Of a DNA stretch of 64,000 bases, positions 34,801 to 43,344 are shown one piece after another (within the stretch, counting starts at the first letter, position 1; each line of letters begins with the position of its first letter). The translations under genes were made by a program, and so were the position numbers. The notes beneath the pieces are model-generated. The model saw nothing but the letters and a program-made list of their open reading frames with translations. It was not told the origin of the DNA and searched no databases. Where the stretch lies: contig JAKJDF010000002.1 in NCBI GenBank assembly GCA_022706085.1, positions 258,372-322,371 on the forward strand, given 5' to 3'. The stretch is from Candidatus Latescibacterota bacterium (GTDB lineage: Bacteria > Latescibacterota > MWCZ01).

Positions 34801-36628
34801 ACGAAAGCGAACCCGTCTCGAGAACATTGGTTTCGGCGGGCGGTTCGCTTAGCCAGTACGGCGGCCGGTCCACGTTTGTCACCGTGATCGTGACGGTTTT
34901 CTGGATCGAGACGTCCACGCCGCTCCATGCCGGCTTGGTTGGCTGACCGGGCATGGTGGAGGCAGTGAAGGTAACGGTGTATACCCCCGCCTGATCATAC
35001 GTGGGCACCCACCAGAAGGCGCCCGTTGCCGGGTCGAGATTCGGTCCCTGCGGACCAGGTTCGGGCAAGCCGGACATGCTGTACGTGATCGGGTCGTTGT
35101 CCTGGTCCTGCGCGTGGATGGCAAACTCCAGCGACGCATTTTCAAGGACGCCGGCGTTCTGCGGCTCGACGGTCCAGACAGGCGGGTTATCGGGCACATT
35201 GAACATACCGTCGATGAGCGTGACCGGCTGGTCATTCACGTGAGTTTCCATCGGAACGAACATCAGGCCGGTTCCCGAACGGACCGCAGTCGTCTGGGCG
35301 GTAAAGGACAGCGTCGCGATCACACCGTCGGTGATAGAGAGGCTGGCCTCGCTGGCAAGGCCAAGATAGATCGTGTTGTCCACGCGGTTGAGTTCTTTGC
35401 TCGGGAAGGGCGTGGAGACCAGCGACACCGATGCAATAGCGGCGGGGTCGATGGCGAAGGCGATGTCCACGCCGGTGCCGTTTTCCCCTCCAACGACGGT
35501 GCCGGTGATGGGGAACTCGCCCGAGGTGCCGGCGGGAACGGTGGCGGCGGGGAGCTGGAGATACTGCTGGACCGGAGGCGGCGGTTCGTGCGGAAAGTAA
35601 GTCGCCCCGATGTCGGTGATAGTGCCGTCGGGATCGTACGGGCTCTGCGGATCGCCTTGATCAATGAGCGGCGACCCCGCCGTGAGATCGAAGTTGCCGC
35701 CGGCCGGGTTTGCCCACCATGGGTTTTCATTCACGTTGCCGTCCCCGGGCCAGATTGTTCCTTCGATGTCAGAGTAAGAGACCGTGAGGTTCGTGTTCGG
35801 GTCGCTGGCGTTGACAATGGTGCCGGTGTTCGCATACACAATCGTGTTTTTGAGCATGACGTTCGTGCCCATTTTCACGTACAACCCGCCGCTGGTGTAA
35901 TCCGAAACGTCGTTGTTGCGCGCGATGGTGCAATTTGTCAGATTCACCCAACCCGTGCCGGTTGCGTACAACCCGCCGCCAAGGCCGCCCGTCGCGTAGT
36001 TGTCATGGATGAGCGTTCGGGTAAGGCTTACAGACGGGCCTTCAGCGACGTACAGGCCGCCACCATTGGCCCCGGCCGAGTTCAGCATGATTCGTGAGTT
36101 TGTGAAACTGACGTTGGAGTTGAACCCCGCGATGTAGACGCCGCCGCCATACGCTGAGGCGTTGCATTGGGTGATCGTCACGTGGTCAAACTGCACGTAC
36201 GAATCGGCAATGCGGACGCCACCTCCCCGATTCAGATAAAGCGGGTCAATCACTTCACCGGGGGCGGTTGCGTGCTCGATGTCGACCCAGGTCAACATGT
36301 TGTCAAGCGAGTTCGTGAACCGGAGACCGCCCCACGGATCACCATAGGGTTTGAAGTAGATGTGCGCTTCCGGAGTCCCCTGGGCGATAATGCTGCCCGG
36401 GTTTTCGACATTGATCGGGAACCCAGCGCTCACGAAAACGGTGACTCCGGGTTCGATCGTCAGGGGGGCGCGAACCGTAATCGGTTCCTGTACCCAGTAT
36501 GCATTTCCCGCAGTCCATGTCGTGGCGACTACGATGTCGCTGAAGACGGGGATTGCCACTGCCTGCGCCGTTGCGGCGATGCCCAGCGTGACGGCAAGTG
36601 AGAGTGCCAGCGTTCGCAACGTTTTCAT
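31832..36628 (-). CDS. Giant secreted protein: beta-helix, nine Ig-like domains, dockerin-like repeat, T9SS-type C-terminus
   Basis: ATG 36628, with GGAGG upstream, gives a signal peptide (TLALSLAVTLGIAATAQA) and 1598 residues. Order: a parallel beta-helix (about 30-370; GGGVRIADSYVQFDHVTI, GGGLYVAEGPSVSLTRTLI); a cohesin-like sandwich (about 380-510; GEFPITGTVVG to IATLSFTAQ); nine Ig-like domains opened by PPVW, PPYW, NPVW, APQW, APYW, PPVW, APEW, PPEW and LPVW; a dockerin-like pair (GDATETDGITAADAAAVLQY and ADVTGNEMVTAYDAALILHK); a linker domain; and a FlgD-type sorting domain (NAPNPFNPSTTIRFALPEA to GTYLYRIVT). Domains 1-3 and 4-6 look like a duplicated block. It is exported and probably surface-attached. 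Confidence 0.9.
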   Translation of the reverse strand: MKTLRTLALSLAVTLGIAATAQAVAIPVFSDIVVATTWTAGNAYWVQEPITVRAPLTIEPGVTVFVSAGFPINVENPGSIIAQGTPEAHIYFKPYGDPWGGLRFTNSLDNMLTWVDIEHATAPGEVIDPLYLNRGGGVRIADSYVQFDHVTITQCNASAYGGGVYIAGFNSNVSFTNSRIMLNSAGANGGGLYVAEGPSVSLTRTLIHDNYATGGLGGGLYATGTGWVNLTNCTIARNNDVSDYTSGGLYVKMGTNVMLKNTIVYANTGTIVNASDPNTNLTVSYSDIEGTIWPGDGNVNENPWWANPAGGNFDLTAGSPLIDQGDPQSPYDPDGTITDIGATYFPHEPPPPVQQYLQLPAATVPAGTSGEFPITGTVVGGENGTGVDIAFAIDPAAIASVSLVSTPFPSKELNRVDNTIYLGLASEASLSITDGVIATLSFTAQTTAVRSGTGLMFVPMETHVNDQPVTLIDGMFNVPDNPPVWTVEPQNAGVLENASLEFAIHAQDQDNDPITYSMSGLPEPGPQGPNLDPATGAFWWVPTYDQAGVYTVTFTASTMPGQPTKPAWSGVDVSIQKTVTITVTNVDRPPYWLSEPPAETNVLETGSLSFTVSAADNDLNEVPVVAATGLPAGATFVGGIFSWVPDYDAAAGSPYTVTFTATSGADNLQITGQTSIVVTNVNRNPVWVLTGAQSVNEGAGLSFTVAATDQDAQTTLTYGALNLPDGATFGTVPQQFSWTPTYSQSGSYTVTFTVSDGEATEYMPVEITVVDVDQAPQWTNEPTDRSVPEASALSFGMTATDPDGDPIDYSADGLPSGASLDPGSGNFYWVPGYNQAGEYFVTFTATGVHMAKPAGQVPGGLSVSKQVKITVTNVDRAPYWTAAPPPVASVNEMVTLSFTITATDPDPEDVATIVYTATGLPTGATLNPATGVFSWTPTYAQAGQYEVTFTATSGPDNLKVTGQTPIEVINVNRPPVWTQTGPQAVNENETLSFTVIATDEDAGTTLAYGIVSMPTGANFTPSERLFTWKPDFEQAGDYTVTFQVTDGEAWVDMQVPITVNNVNRAPEWDATADQEIAEGSLLSVPVSAHDPDGDQLEVTMVANPSGATLDGLWFQWTPGYDAAPGVYEVTLRAWDGAAEAFDTFLITVTNTNRPPEWSPVQPQAVAEGQLLAFQVSATDADGQTLTYSATDLPSGATFDAPSRTFSWTPTILQSGFYSVTFNVFDGEATVSQPVQIDVVNTPSLPVWNTMPTPDPVGANLPVTFTVSATDPFSEGVFYGLGESPGSINPETGVFTWTPGYDAEGPFTIEVSATNRDGTSWANVTVNVYSRYGDATETDGITAADAAAVLQYSVKLPVEINMILADVTGNEMVTAYDAALILHKLIINPDFRFPVQNQQALMPKLVSGLPASLVWERVSGGWALRTTNTFGLMAGEFTLSLPGGAPVNVTGGDMVAFRQGGENLFVSVIGSSFADGTLFILQTDGGQPGILSASLNEGAIPVAAAAPSAFALEQNAPNPFNPSTTIRFALPEASHVNLVVYDVNGRAIRTLASGSFSAGMHSVVWDARDDGGREVASGTYLYRIVTDKGTFVKRMTLLK

Positions 36629-36746
36629 CGTGCTTCCTCCCTGAAACGAGACCAGTATGGGAACGCCGCCTGCTGCACGCGTCGGCCGGATCTTCTGCAG
36701 GTATTGAAGGTGGCGCGGGGAAAGATGAGCCTCCTCGTACAGCATA

Positions 36747-36775
36747 AGAATACACGCGTACGGGGAGACTGTCAA
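36747..36775 (-). promoter_or_regulatory. Sigma-70-type promoter for the giant secreted-protein gene
   Basis: On the minus strand TTGACA (36775-36770) is followed after exactly 17 bases by TATTCT (36752-36747). The leader to ATG 36628 would be about 110 bases. This is one of the best consensus promoters in the window. Confidence 0.7.
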
Positions 36776-36809
36776 CAACGCCGTCGAAAACTTTCTGCAA
36801 CGTTGTGTT

Positions 36810-38492
36810 TCAGCCGCGAGGTCGACTGGCGGCGAGGCGAAGATCGCCTTCGGGATCGGCCACCTGCATGGAGAGCGTCCAGCGCCCGGTGAGGTTGCCG
36901 ACGCGCACCACGAGGAGGTTCCAGCCCGCCCGCAAGGGGACGAGGGCATAGTCTGAGTCGCCGGAGGTGAGGCGGAAGGGTTGTTCGTTCGCCCGTGCGC
37001 CGTTTATGAAGAGGTCCGCGCGGTCGTTTGCGCGGATGCGTGCCAGGGTGGTGTGTTCCCGCGGGCTGAACACTGCGCACGTGGCGTAGGCGACACTGCT
37101 GTCGCGCAGCCCGAACAACCGATCGAGGGAGAGCAGGCCGTCCGCCACACTCGCAGTTCGCCAGTCGACCCGGCTGGCAGTGGAAGAGCCTTCCAGGGGG
37201 CGTCCGGTGGTCAGCGCTATGACGGTTGCGGAGTCTGCGTCGGGGGAGAATACCCCGGCGACGTGCCATTCGGTCACGGGACGGAAGACGGAGTCTGGAA
37301 CCAGAGGAAGGACTTGCCGCACCGTGGGCAGGAGATTGCCGCGGTACTCCCGCTGGATTACCGCGTACGGGAGAGGCAGGAGCCGGTCGCGCGGCCTCGT
37401 GAACCGGAATTCCCTGTCCACGGTCTCCCCGGGTTGCACGGTGAAACGGGTTGTGTCGCCGGAGGCGAGTTGCCAGCCGTCGGGGAGGAGACCAGAAAAG
37501 TGCACGGTGGCGTCGAGCTTCTCTCCGAAGGGATTTGGCACGCTCACGCCTACCACGGACTGGTTCCTCGGGTGGCCGGGTCGTCTGCCCGGTCTGGCCG
37601 CCACGCGCACGGATGGAGCGGCACGGCCGGTCAGTTCCGCGGGCCGCCATACGTTGCCCGGTTGGCGGACGGATACGTGTGCGGAATCGCGCCCGTCAGC
37701 GCCCGCGTCCAGTGTCACGAGCGTGTAATGGTGGAACGGGGCGGATTCATCGAACGGGCTGTTGTCGACGCGTGCGCCGGACGGGCCCAGGGAGTAGTAT
37801 CGGTGGCCGTTCCGTTCCTCCACGGAAAGCGAATGAAGGTGGCCGCAGAAGACCGTATATGGACGATCGCCGAGAGCTTTTTCGATCCGTTCCCACTCGA
37901 CGGCGAACGAGGGAAGCGCCCACGCCGGCTGGTGCATGAATACGAACGTGTGCCGGACGTCCGCGTGTTGATCGAGTGCGCGGAGGGCGAACTCCACCTG
38001 TTCATGGCCGAACCGATTGCCGGGTTCTCCCTGGATTTCTTCGGTGTTGAGCAGGAGGAAGAGGGTTCGGCGGTGCAGGAAGACGGTGTACCGTCGGCCC
38101 AGGTTCTTTTTCCAGTATTCGGCGCCTGCCGGGGTACCCACATCATGGTTGCCCGGGAGAAACATGAACGGCGCTTCCAGCCGGTCCACATGGCTCTGGA
38201 ATTCCTCCCACTGCGCGGCGACCTCTTCCGGGTAGTCGTGCCCGTCAATCATGTCGCCGACCATGATGACGAAATCGGGGCGGGAGAGATTGATCTCCTC
38301 CACCGAGCGGTCAAAAATGTGCCAGCTCTGGCGGTCAGAACCGGTTCTGTCTCCCAGAATGGCAAAGGTGAATTTGTCCGGGTTGCTGCGCACGCGGTCC
38401 GGCAACAGCAGGGCGTCGTCTTCGACGGCCTGGGCATTAACCGAAATCGAGCAAGCGAGGAGCAGCAGAGAAACCAGAAACGGATGCTTCAT
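36810..38492 (-). CDS. Secreted calcineurin-like metallophosphoesterase
   Basis: A 560-residue protein with signal peptide HPFLVSLLLLACSISVNAQA. The two-metal site is intact: FAILGDRTG, IMVGDMIDGHD, LPGNHDVG, VFMHQPAWAL and VFCGHLHSL. Residues about 300-420 form a beta-sandwich, and 440-555 carry a galactose-binding-like region (FINGARANEQPFRLTSGDSD, GWNLLVVRVGN). Phosphoesterase activity is firm from the motifs; the substrate is unknown. Its stop lies only about 35 bases upstream of the promoter for the giant gene, so it is a separate unit. Confidence 0.88.
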   Translation of the reverse strand: MKHPFLVSLLLLACSISVNAQAVEDDALLLPDRVRSNPDKFTFAILGDRTGSDRQSWHIFDRSVEEINLSRPDFVIMVGDMIDGHDYPEEVAAQWEEFQSHVDRLEAPFMFLPGNHDVGTPAGAEYWKKNLGRRYTVFLHRRTLFLLLNTEEIQGEPGNRFGHEQVEFALRALDQHADVRHTFVFMHQPAWALPSFAVEWERIEKALGDRPYTVFCGHLHSLSVEERNGHRYYSLGPSGARVDNSPFDESAPFHHYTLVTLDAGADGRDSAHVSVRQPGNVWRPAELTGRAAPSVRVAARPGRRPGHPRNQSVVGVSVPNPFGEKLDATVHFSGLLPDGWQLASGDTTRFTVQPGETVDREFRFTRPRDRLLPLPYAVIQREYRGNLLPTVRQVLPLVPDSVFRPVTEWHVAGVFSPDADSATVIALTTGRPLEGSSTASRVDWRTASVADGLLSLDRLFGLRDSSVAYATCAVFSPREHTTLARIRANDRADLFINGARANEQPFRLTSGDSDYALVPLRAGWNLLVVRVGNLTGRWTLSMQVADPEGDLRLAASRPRG

Positions 38493-38726
38493 GAATCATT
38501 CCCGCAAAGTTTGCCCGGAAGTCGCGGCTTTCCCCGGGACGCGGTTTCTGTTCACCGGAGTGTTTTCTCGTCGGGGTCGGTCTTGAATAGATAAAGCGCT
38601 TCCGCCGGTCCTATGGTTCCGAGCCGCGGGGGCACATTCGTTTCGAACGCGGCGGGTTGTTGTTGTTTGAGAGCGGCGAGGGGTATTTTTAGCATGTTTC
38701 CGAAGGAAAAACCGGTGTCCCCTTCC

Positions 38727-38734
38727 GAGGAAGG
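38727..38734 (+). promoter_or_regulatory. Strong ribosome binding site before a CTG start
   Basis: GAGGAAGG lies six bases before CTG at 38741. No ATG, GTG or TTG is suitably placed, and the frame from CTG encodes a complete signal peptide, so this site decides the start. Confidence 0.75.
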
Positions 38735-38740
38735 TATCCG

Positions 38741-40390
38741 CTGAACACGAGACAGTTTCTCCGCGTATTTGCCTTTGCGGCGGTTGCCAGCCTGTTGCCG
38801 AACGCCGCCGTGCACGCGCAGATGCCCCGCCCGGCGACGGTGCTGGGTGCGCGAATCGGGCTGGAAAGCAACGAAGCCGCCTTTTTCGCACACGCCGACA
38901 CGACGCTGTGGGTAAGCGCACGCCGCACGCTGAGCCGCCTTGCCGGTTCCGGTGTATCGCAGTTCGACTGGGTGACGTACGACGTAGGAACCATTACGTC
39001 GCGCCCGGATGAGGCGATCACGGCGTACGCGGTACGCGGGGATCGCATTGCCGCGGCTACTTCCCACGTCGTGAACAGCTCGTCCGGAAGCTACTACGTC
39101 GGCGACGGTCTGTATCTCTCCCGCGACGGCGGTGCAACCTGGTTTCCGATTCCCATGACAACCCTTTTTGCCGATCGAACCAGCATGGCGGTGCCGGGTG
39201 GCGACGTGCAGTCATTCGGCGTGTGGTTTGACGGCGCGGATCTCTGGGCGGCATTTACCACCGAGTTTGCCGTCATGACGCCGGATTTCGGGGTCACGTG
39301 GTACCGGTATCGGCCCGATTCCACCAACAATCCCCAGCCGAATCCGTTTCCGGGTGATCCCCAGCGCCAGCACCGGTACCGGCATCTGAATTACCGCGCG
39401 TTCGATGGCCTCGCGGTGCACGACACGATCTGGGTTTCGACCAACGCCGGCATCAACCGGTCTACGGACGGGGGCATTACGTGGCAGAACTTTGACGCAG
39501 CCAGGGCGGGCATCAGCGGGGATTTTGTCCCCTCGGTTGCAGTGGATACGGTCAACGGAATCCTCTGGGCGTCTACTCAGTCTACGGGACTGGATGAGAA
39601 TTATCTGAAGAACAACCCTCAGGATGTGTTCACCGACGGCGTGTTTGATTCGCTTGATTACGATCTTGACCGCGATGGAGTACTCGACGGGCCCGGAAAG
39701 AACGGGTTGAGCTGGACGCGGGACGGCGGCCAGACGTGGCACACGTACGTGCCGGTTGACGATGCGTCGGTCGGGGTGGATTTCCGGGCGTGGGGTTTCG
39801 CATTCAACGGGCAAAAAGTGCTTGTCGGCGGTTCGATCGGGTCATTTGACGCATTGTTGCGGAGCGATGATCTGGGAACAACGTGGCGTCTGCAACCGAT
39901 CCGTACGGCGCACGGAGATACGTCCCGTTCGGGGCAGGGGGTAACGGACGTTGCCTGGCAGAACGGAACGATCTGGGTAACCACGGGGCTTGGTCTTGCA
40001 CGTTCCACTGATGACGGTCAGACCTGGGAGTACATCCTTCGCTATCCGCAGACGGAACTGCTCGGGGGCTCAGGCGTAGCCTATCCGGGGGGTGATGCCG
40101 CCGGAATAGCAACCTATGCGTTCCCGTCCCCGTGCGCGCCCCTTCGGGGCACACCGGCGCGGATCGTTTTTGCGCTTGCCGCCACGGCCGATGTCACAAT
40201 CGAGGTGTACGATGCGGGCGGTGCGCGGGTTCGCACGTTGCGCCAGGTGTCGGTTCCGCCCGGGAATCAGACGGTCGAATGGGATGGCCGCACTGACGGG
40301 GGACGTGTGGTGGCGAACGGTGCCTACCTCTACGTGATTACCACCTCAACCGGCCACACCGCGCGGGGAAAGATGATGGTGTTCAATTGA
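38741..40390 (+). CDS. Secreted sialidase/VPS10-like propeller with T9SS-type C-terminus, CTG start
   Basis: From CTG 38741 the frame reads MNTRQFLRVFAFAAVASLLP then NAAVHAQ, an ideal signal peptide with SD GAGGAAGG six bases upstream. The next usable start (TTG 38795) would remove the hydrophobic core. The 549-residue product has BNR/Asp-box-type repeats: LSRDGGATWFPI, INRSTDGGITWQNF, LRSDDLGTTWRLQ and RSTDDGQTWEYI, as in sialidases and photosystem-stability factor-like propellers. It ends in a FlgD-type sorting domain (ATADVTIEVYDAGGARVRTL to GAYLYVITTSTG). It is followed by two PorV-like genes whose TTG starts overlap stops or lie close. Enzymatic activity is not established. Confidence 0.85.
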   Translation: MNTRQFLRVFAFAAVASLLPNAAVHAQMPRPATVLGARIGLESNEAAFFAHADTTLWVSARRTLSRLAGSGVSQFDWVTYDVGTITSRPDEAITAYAVRGDRIAAATSHVVNSSSGSYYVGDGLYLSRDGGATWFPIPMTTLFADRTSMAVPGGDVQSFGVWFDGADLWAAFTTEFAVMTPDFGVTWYRYRPDSTNNPQPNPFPGDPQRQHRYRHLNYRAFDGLAVHDTIWVSTNAGINRSTDGGITWQNFDAARAGISGDFVPSVAVDTVNGILWASTQSTGLDENYLKNNPQDVFTDGVFDSLDYDLDRDGVLDGPGKNGLSWTRDGGQTWHTYVPVDDASVGVDFRAWGFAFNGQKVLVGGSIGSFDALLRSDDLGTTWRLQPIRTAHGDTSRSGQGVTDVAWQNGTIWVTTGLGLARSTDDGQTWEYILRYPQTELLGGSGVAYPGGDAAGIATYAFPSPCAPLRGTPARIVFALAATADVTIEVYDAGGARVRTLRQVSVPPGNQTVEWDGRTDGGRVVANGAYLYVITTSTGHTARGKMMVFN

Positions 40391-41319
40391 AGACGGCCCG
40401 ATTCCTGCGTGCCTTCGCCGTGGTGGCCTTTTGCAGTGGAACGGTGCGCGCATCGGGCGGGTACGCCAACCCGCTTTACCGGTACGGCATAGGTTCCAAC
40501 GTGCTGGGAGTGGGCGGCGCCGTGGTCAGCCTTGCGTATGACCCGGCCAGCATTCTCGTAAATCCCGCAGGAGCCGCATTTGCAGGAAGGGGGCGATTCG
40601 CGGCCTCCCATTCCGCTCTGGCGTTTGATCGAACGATCAATTTCGTCGGGTTCTCCCGGCAGATCGATCCGCAGGCCGGGTTCAGCGTGAGCTGGGTGAA
40701 CAGCGGGGTGAGCGATCTTATCGGGTACGATCTGAGCGGCAACTCCACGGGGCCCCTCGATAACAACAGCAACACGGTCGCGGCGACCTTTGCAAGCAAA
40801 TTCGGCCCGATTGCTGCGGGCGTGTCGGCGAAATGGCACCGGATGAGTCTCAACAGGCAGCAATCGGCGGGATGGTCGTTCAACGTGGGCGCTCTCGCCC
40901 GGCCGCTTCCCGGCTTTTCCATCGGGGTTTCGGCCCGCGACCTTCTCGGCACCACGGTGTGGACCACGGAAACAGACGCGGGGCAGCTCAGGAGCGAGGA
41001 TACGTTCCCGGTAACGCTGTCGGGAGGCGTGTCGTACGCAGTTGCACGGCTGGGTACCACGCTGGCGGCTGATTTTGAGCATGTGGGAAGCGAAGGCGAT
41101 TATCTTCACCTTGGCACCTCGGTCGTCGTCAACCAGTATCTGCGGGTGCGCGCGGGGTACCGGTGGATCGGAATCGCAGAATCCTGCAGGAAGGCTGCTT
41201 TCACCGGCGGAATAGGGTTGTCTACCGCGTTCGGGGATAACAGAGTGCATTTCGATTACTCGGTGCTCAACGAAGCCCTTGGCGCGGCGCATTCTCTGGG
41301 GATGGCATTCGAGCTTTGA
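40387..41319 (+). CDS. PorV/PorQ-like outer-membrane protein
   Basis: TTG start overlaps the stop of the preceding cargo gene (TTGA). The product has 310 residues with a signal peptide ending RASG. The block IGSNVLGVGGAVVSLAYDPASILVNPAGAA is characteristic of the PorV/PorQ (UPF0164) family, followed by alternating amphipathic strands that suit an outer-membrane beta-barrel of about 14 strands. In type IX secretion PorV carries cargo from the translocon to the sortase. The adjacent FlgD-tailed protein makes that a reasonable guess here, though core T9SS genes are not in view. Confidence 0.8.
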   Translation: MKTARFLRAFAVVAFCSGTVRASGGYANPLYRYGIGSNVLGVGGAVVSLAYDPASILVNPAGAAFAGRGRFAASHSALAFDRTINFVGFSRQIDPQAGFSVSWVNSGVSDLIGYDLSGNSTGPLDNNSNTVAATFASKFGPIAAGVSAKWHRMSLNRQQSAGWSFNVGALARPLPGFSIGVSARDLLGTTVWTTETDAGQLRSEDTFPVTLSGGVSYAVARLGTTLAADFEHVGSEGDYLHLGTSVVVNQYLRVRAGYRWIGIAESCRKAAFTGGIGLSTAFGDNRVHFDYSVLNEALGAAHSLGMAFEL

Positions 41320-42266
41320 ACCATCGATTTCGTTTCCTCACGGTGCTGGCGGCGGCAGGGTGCGTGCTCGCGCCATTGACGCAAGCCGCTCGGGCGATCG
41401 AAGTCGGCAGCACCGGCTACAAGTTCCTGCAGATGAACCCGGATGCCTCGGCAATGGCTCTGGGAAGGACCTTCTCCACTGAACGCGGCGGGGCGACTGC
41501 GCTTGCGGGCAACCCGGCAGGACTGACCGGGGTTGGAACGGTTTCCGCTGTCGTATCCCACACGGAATGGCTTTCCACGATTCGCCATGAGTTCGCGGGC
41601 GCCGCCATTCGGCGCTTTGGTGGTGTCATCGCCGCTTCCTTCCGGACTCAGTCCTCGGGTGATATCCCGCTTCGCACGGCGGACGCGGGCGGTGATTTGA
41701 TCGGCCTTCCGACCCCGGCGCCGCTCGGAACGTACGGAGTGTATGACGCTGCGTTGACGATAGCCTATGCCCGTGCAACGACTCTCGCGGATGTAGGCGG
41801 AAGTATCACCTACGCGTACGAAAAGATCTTCACGGCGGAGTCTTCCGCCATGTGCGCAAGCGTCGGGGTTCAGCGGCACGCCGGAGACCTGATCCTTGGC
41901 GCGGCTGCGCGCAATTTGGGCTATTCGTCGAAGATGAAATACGAGAGAACTCCGCTTCCGTGGGATATACAGGCAGGCGCGGCGTACGACCGGCACGTCC
42001 GTGATGTCCCTTTTCGCGTGGTTGGGGATCTCCGTTATGCGCCCGACTGGTACGCAACCTTTCATCTGGGCGCGCAGGCAACGTTAGGGAACGTGCTTAT
42101 CGCGCGGGCGGGGTACGAGAACGGTTTGACGCGGACTCTCAGTACTGCGGGATTCTCCGGCGGATTCGGATTTCTGCGTCGCGGATTTCGTGTGGACTAT
42201 GCGTATCAACCGCAACGAACGGGGCTCGGAAGTCGACACGTTTTGGCAGTAGCGATCGGCGGGTAA
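41316..42266 (+). CDS. PorV/PorQ-like outer-membrane protein, second copy
   Basis: A 316-residue barrel-type protein, again with a TTG start inside the previous stop. The signal peptide is FLTVLAAAGCVLAPLTQAARA. The family block appears as YKFLQMNPDASAMALGRTFS, then ATALAGNPAGLTGVG. Strand-rich sequence continues to a terminal aromatic-poor IGG. The tandem pair 40387/41316 probably arose by duplication but has diverged considerably. Three overlapping genes (cargo, PorV-like, PorV-like) form one operon. Confidence 0.78.
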   Translation: MNHRFRFLTVLAAAGCVLAPLTQAARAIEVGSTGYKFLQMNPDASAMALGRTFSTERGGATALAGNPAGLTGVGTVSAVVSHTEWLSTIRHEFAGAAIRRFGGVIAASFRTQSSGDIPLRTADAGGDLIGLPTPAPLGTYGVYDAALTIAYARATTLADVGGSITYAYEKIFTAESSAMCASVGVQRHAGDLILGAAARNLGYSSKMKYERTPLPWDIQAGAAYDRHVRDVPFRVVGDLRYAPDWYATFHLGAQATLGNVLIARAGYENGLTRTLSTAGFSGGFGFLRRGFRVDYAYQPQRTGLGSRHVLAVAIGG

Positions 42267-42340
42267 CTCGAAGACGAACGGTGCCAGTGGCTCAGGGGAC
42301 AAATCCAGATTTCCCACCCAGACTCTAAGGAGATCATCGA

Positions 42341-43306
42341 ATGGCAACAAAGGGGCTTCAGGTAGGATTCATCGGCGCGGGCGGAATGGCCCAGAGCCAT
42401 ATGAAAGGCGTCGCCAGGCTCAGTGATGTGAAGATCGCCGCGATATGCGATGTAGACGAGCAGCGTGCACAGTCGGTAGCCAAGGAGTACCACGCGGCTG
42501 CGTACACGGATTTCCGGGCGATGTTGCGCAAGAAACTCGACGCCGTGTATATCGTGCTGCCACCGTTTGCCCATGGGGAAGTAGAAAAGGCCGTGATCAA
42601 GAAGGGCCTTCCGTTCCTTGTGGAGAAACCGATTGCGCTGTCGGCGAAAATCGGCGAGAAGATTCTCGACGCAGTGGAAAAGAAGAACCTGATTACCTGT
42701 GTCGGGTATCAGCTCCGGTACATGTCGAGCATCCAACAGGCCAAAGCATTCCTTGACAAGAAAACACTCGGAATGATTGTCGGGTACTACTGGAGCGAAA
42801 TGATTCGCGGCGCGTGGTGGCCCTACATGGAGAAATCGGGAGGGCAGGTCGTAGAGCAGGCAACCCACATTGTTGACCTCATGCGCGACCTCGGCGGCGA
42901 AATTGTTGAAGTGGACGCCCGGATGGAGCAGCGCGTGCACGGAAAGAACGACGGCATCACAATCCCGGACACGTACAGCGTCCGATTTGGGTTCGCAAAC
43001 GGGGCAATTGGCACGTTAACTACCTGCTGCCTGCTCGGCGAGTGGAACATCGGGCTTGATATCATGGTGGACCGCGCCCGATTGCACTGGAAAATTGATG
43101 AACTCACGGTTACGCCGGATTCAGTCGCGCTTCCGGCCGTTGAGTCTTTCAAAGCCGGTGACATTGACGCGACGTTCCTCAACGCAGTGAAAACCGGAGA
43201 CCGCTCGGCCATCCGTTCCGACTATCGTGATGCGCTGAAGACGCTGAAAGTCACGCTCGCTGCGACCGAATCTGCGACCAAGAAGAAAACAATCGTGTTG
43301 AAATAG
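42341..43306 (+). CDS. Gfo/Idh/MocA-family oxidoreductase
   Basis: A 321-residue NAD(P)-dependent dehydrogenase. The Rossmann motif is VGFIGAGGMAQSHMKG, the conserved lysine lies in FLVEKPIAL, and the C-terminal domain has GGQVVEQATHIVDLMRDLGG with the catalytic-type histidine. AAGGAG precedes ATG well. Substrates in the family are sugars, inositols or uronates. It is followed 38 bases later by a NodB-like gene, which may share the pathway. No signal peptide, cytoplasmic. Confidence 0.9.
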   Translation: MATKGLQVGFIGAGGMAQSHMKGVARLSDVKIAAICDVDEQRAQSVAKEYHAAAYTDFRAMLRKKLDAVYIVLPPFAHGEVEKAVIKKGLPFLVEKPIALSAKIGEKILDAVEKKNLITCVGYQLRYMSSIQQAKAFLDKKTLGMIVGYYWSEMIRGAWWPYMEKSGGQVVEQATHIVDLMRDLGGEIVEVDARMEQRVHGKNDGITIPDTYSVRFGFANGAIGTLTTCCLLGEWNIGLDIMVDRARLHWKIDELTVTPDSVALPAVESFKAGDIDATFLNAVKTGDRSAIRSDYRDALKTLKVTLAATESATKKKTIVLK

Positions 43307-43344
43307 CGTTCCACTCATTCTGCATTACGAAAGGCACATTTCAC

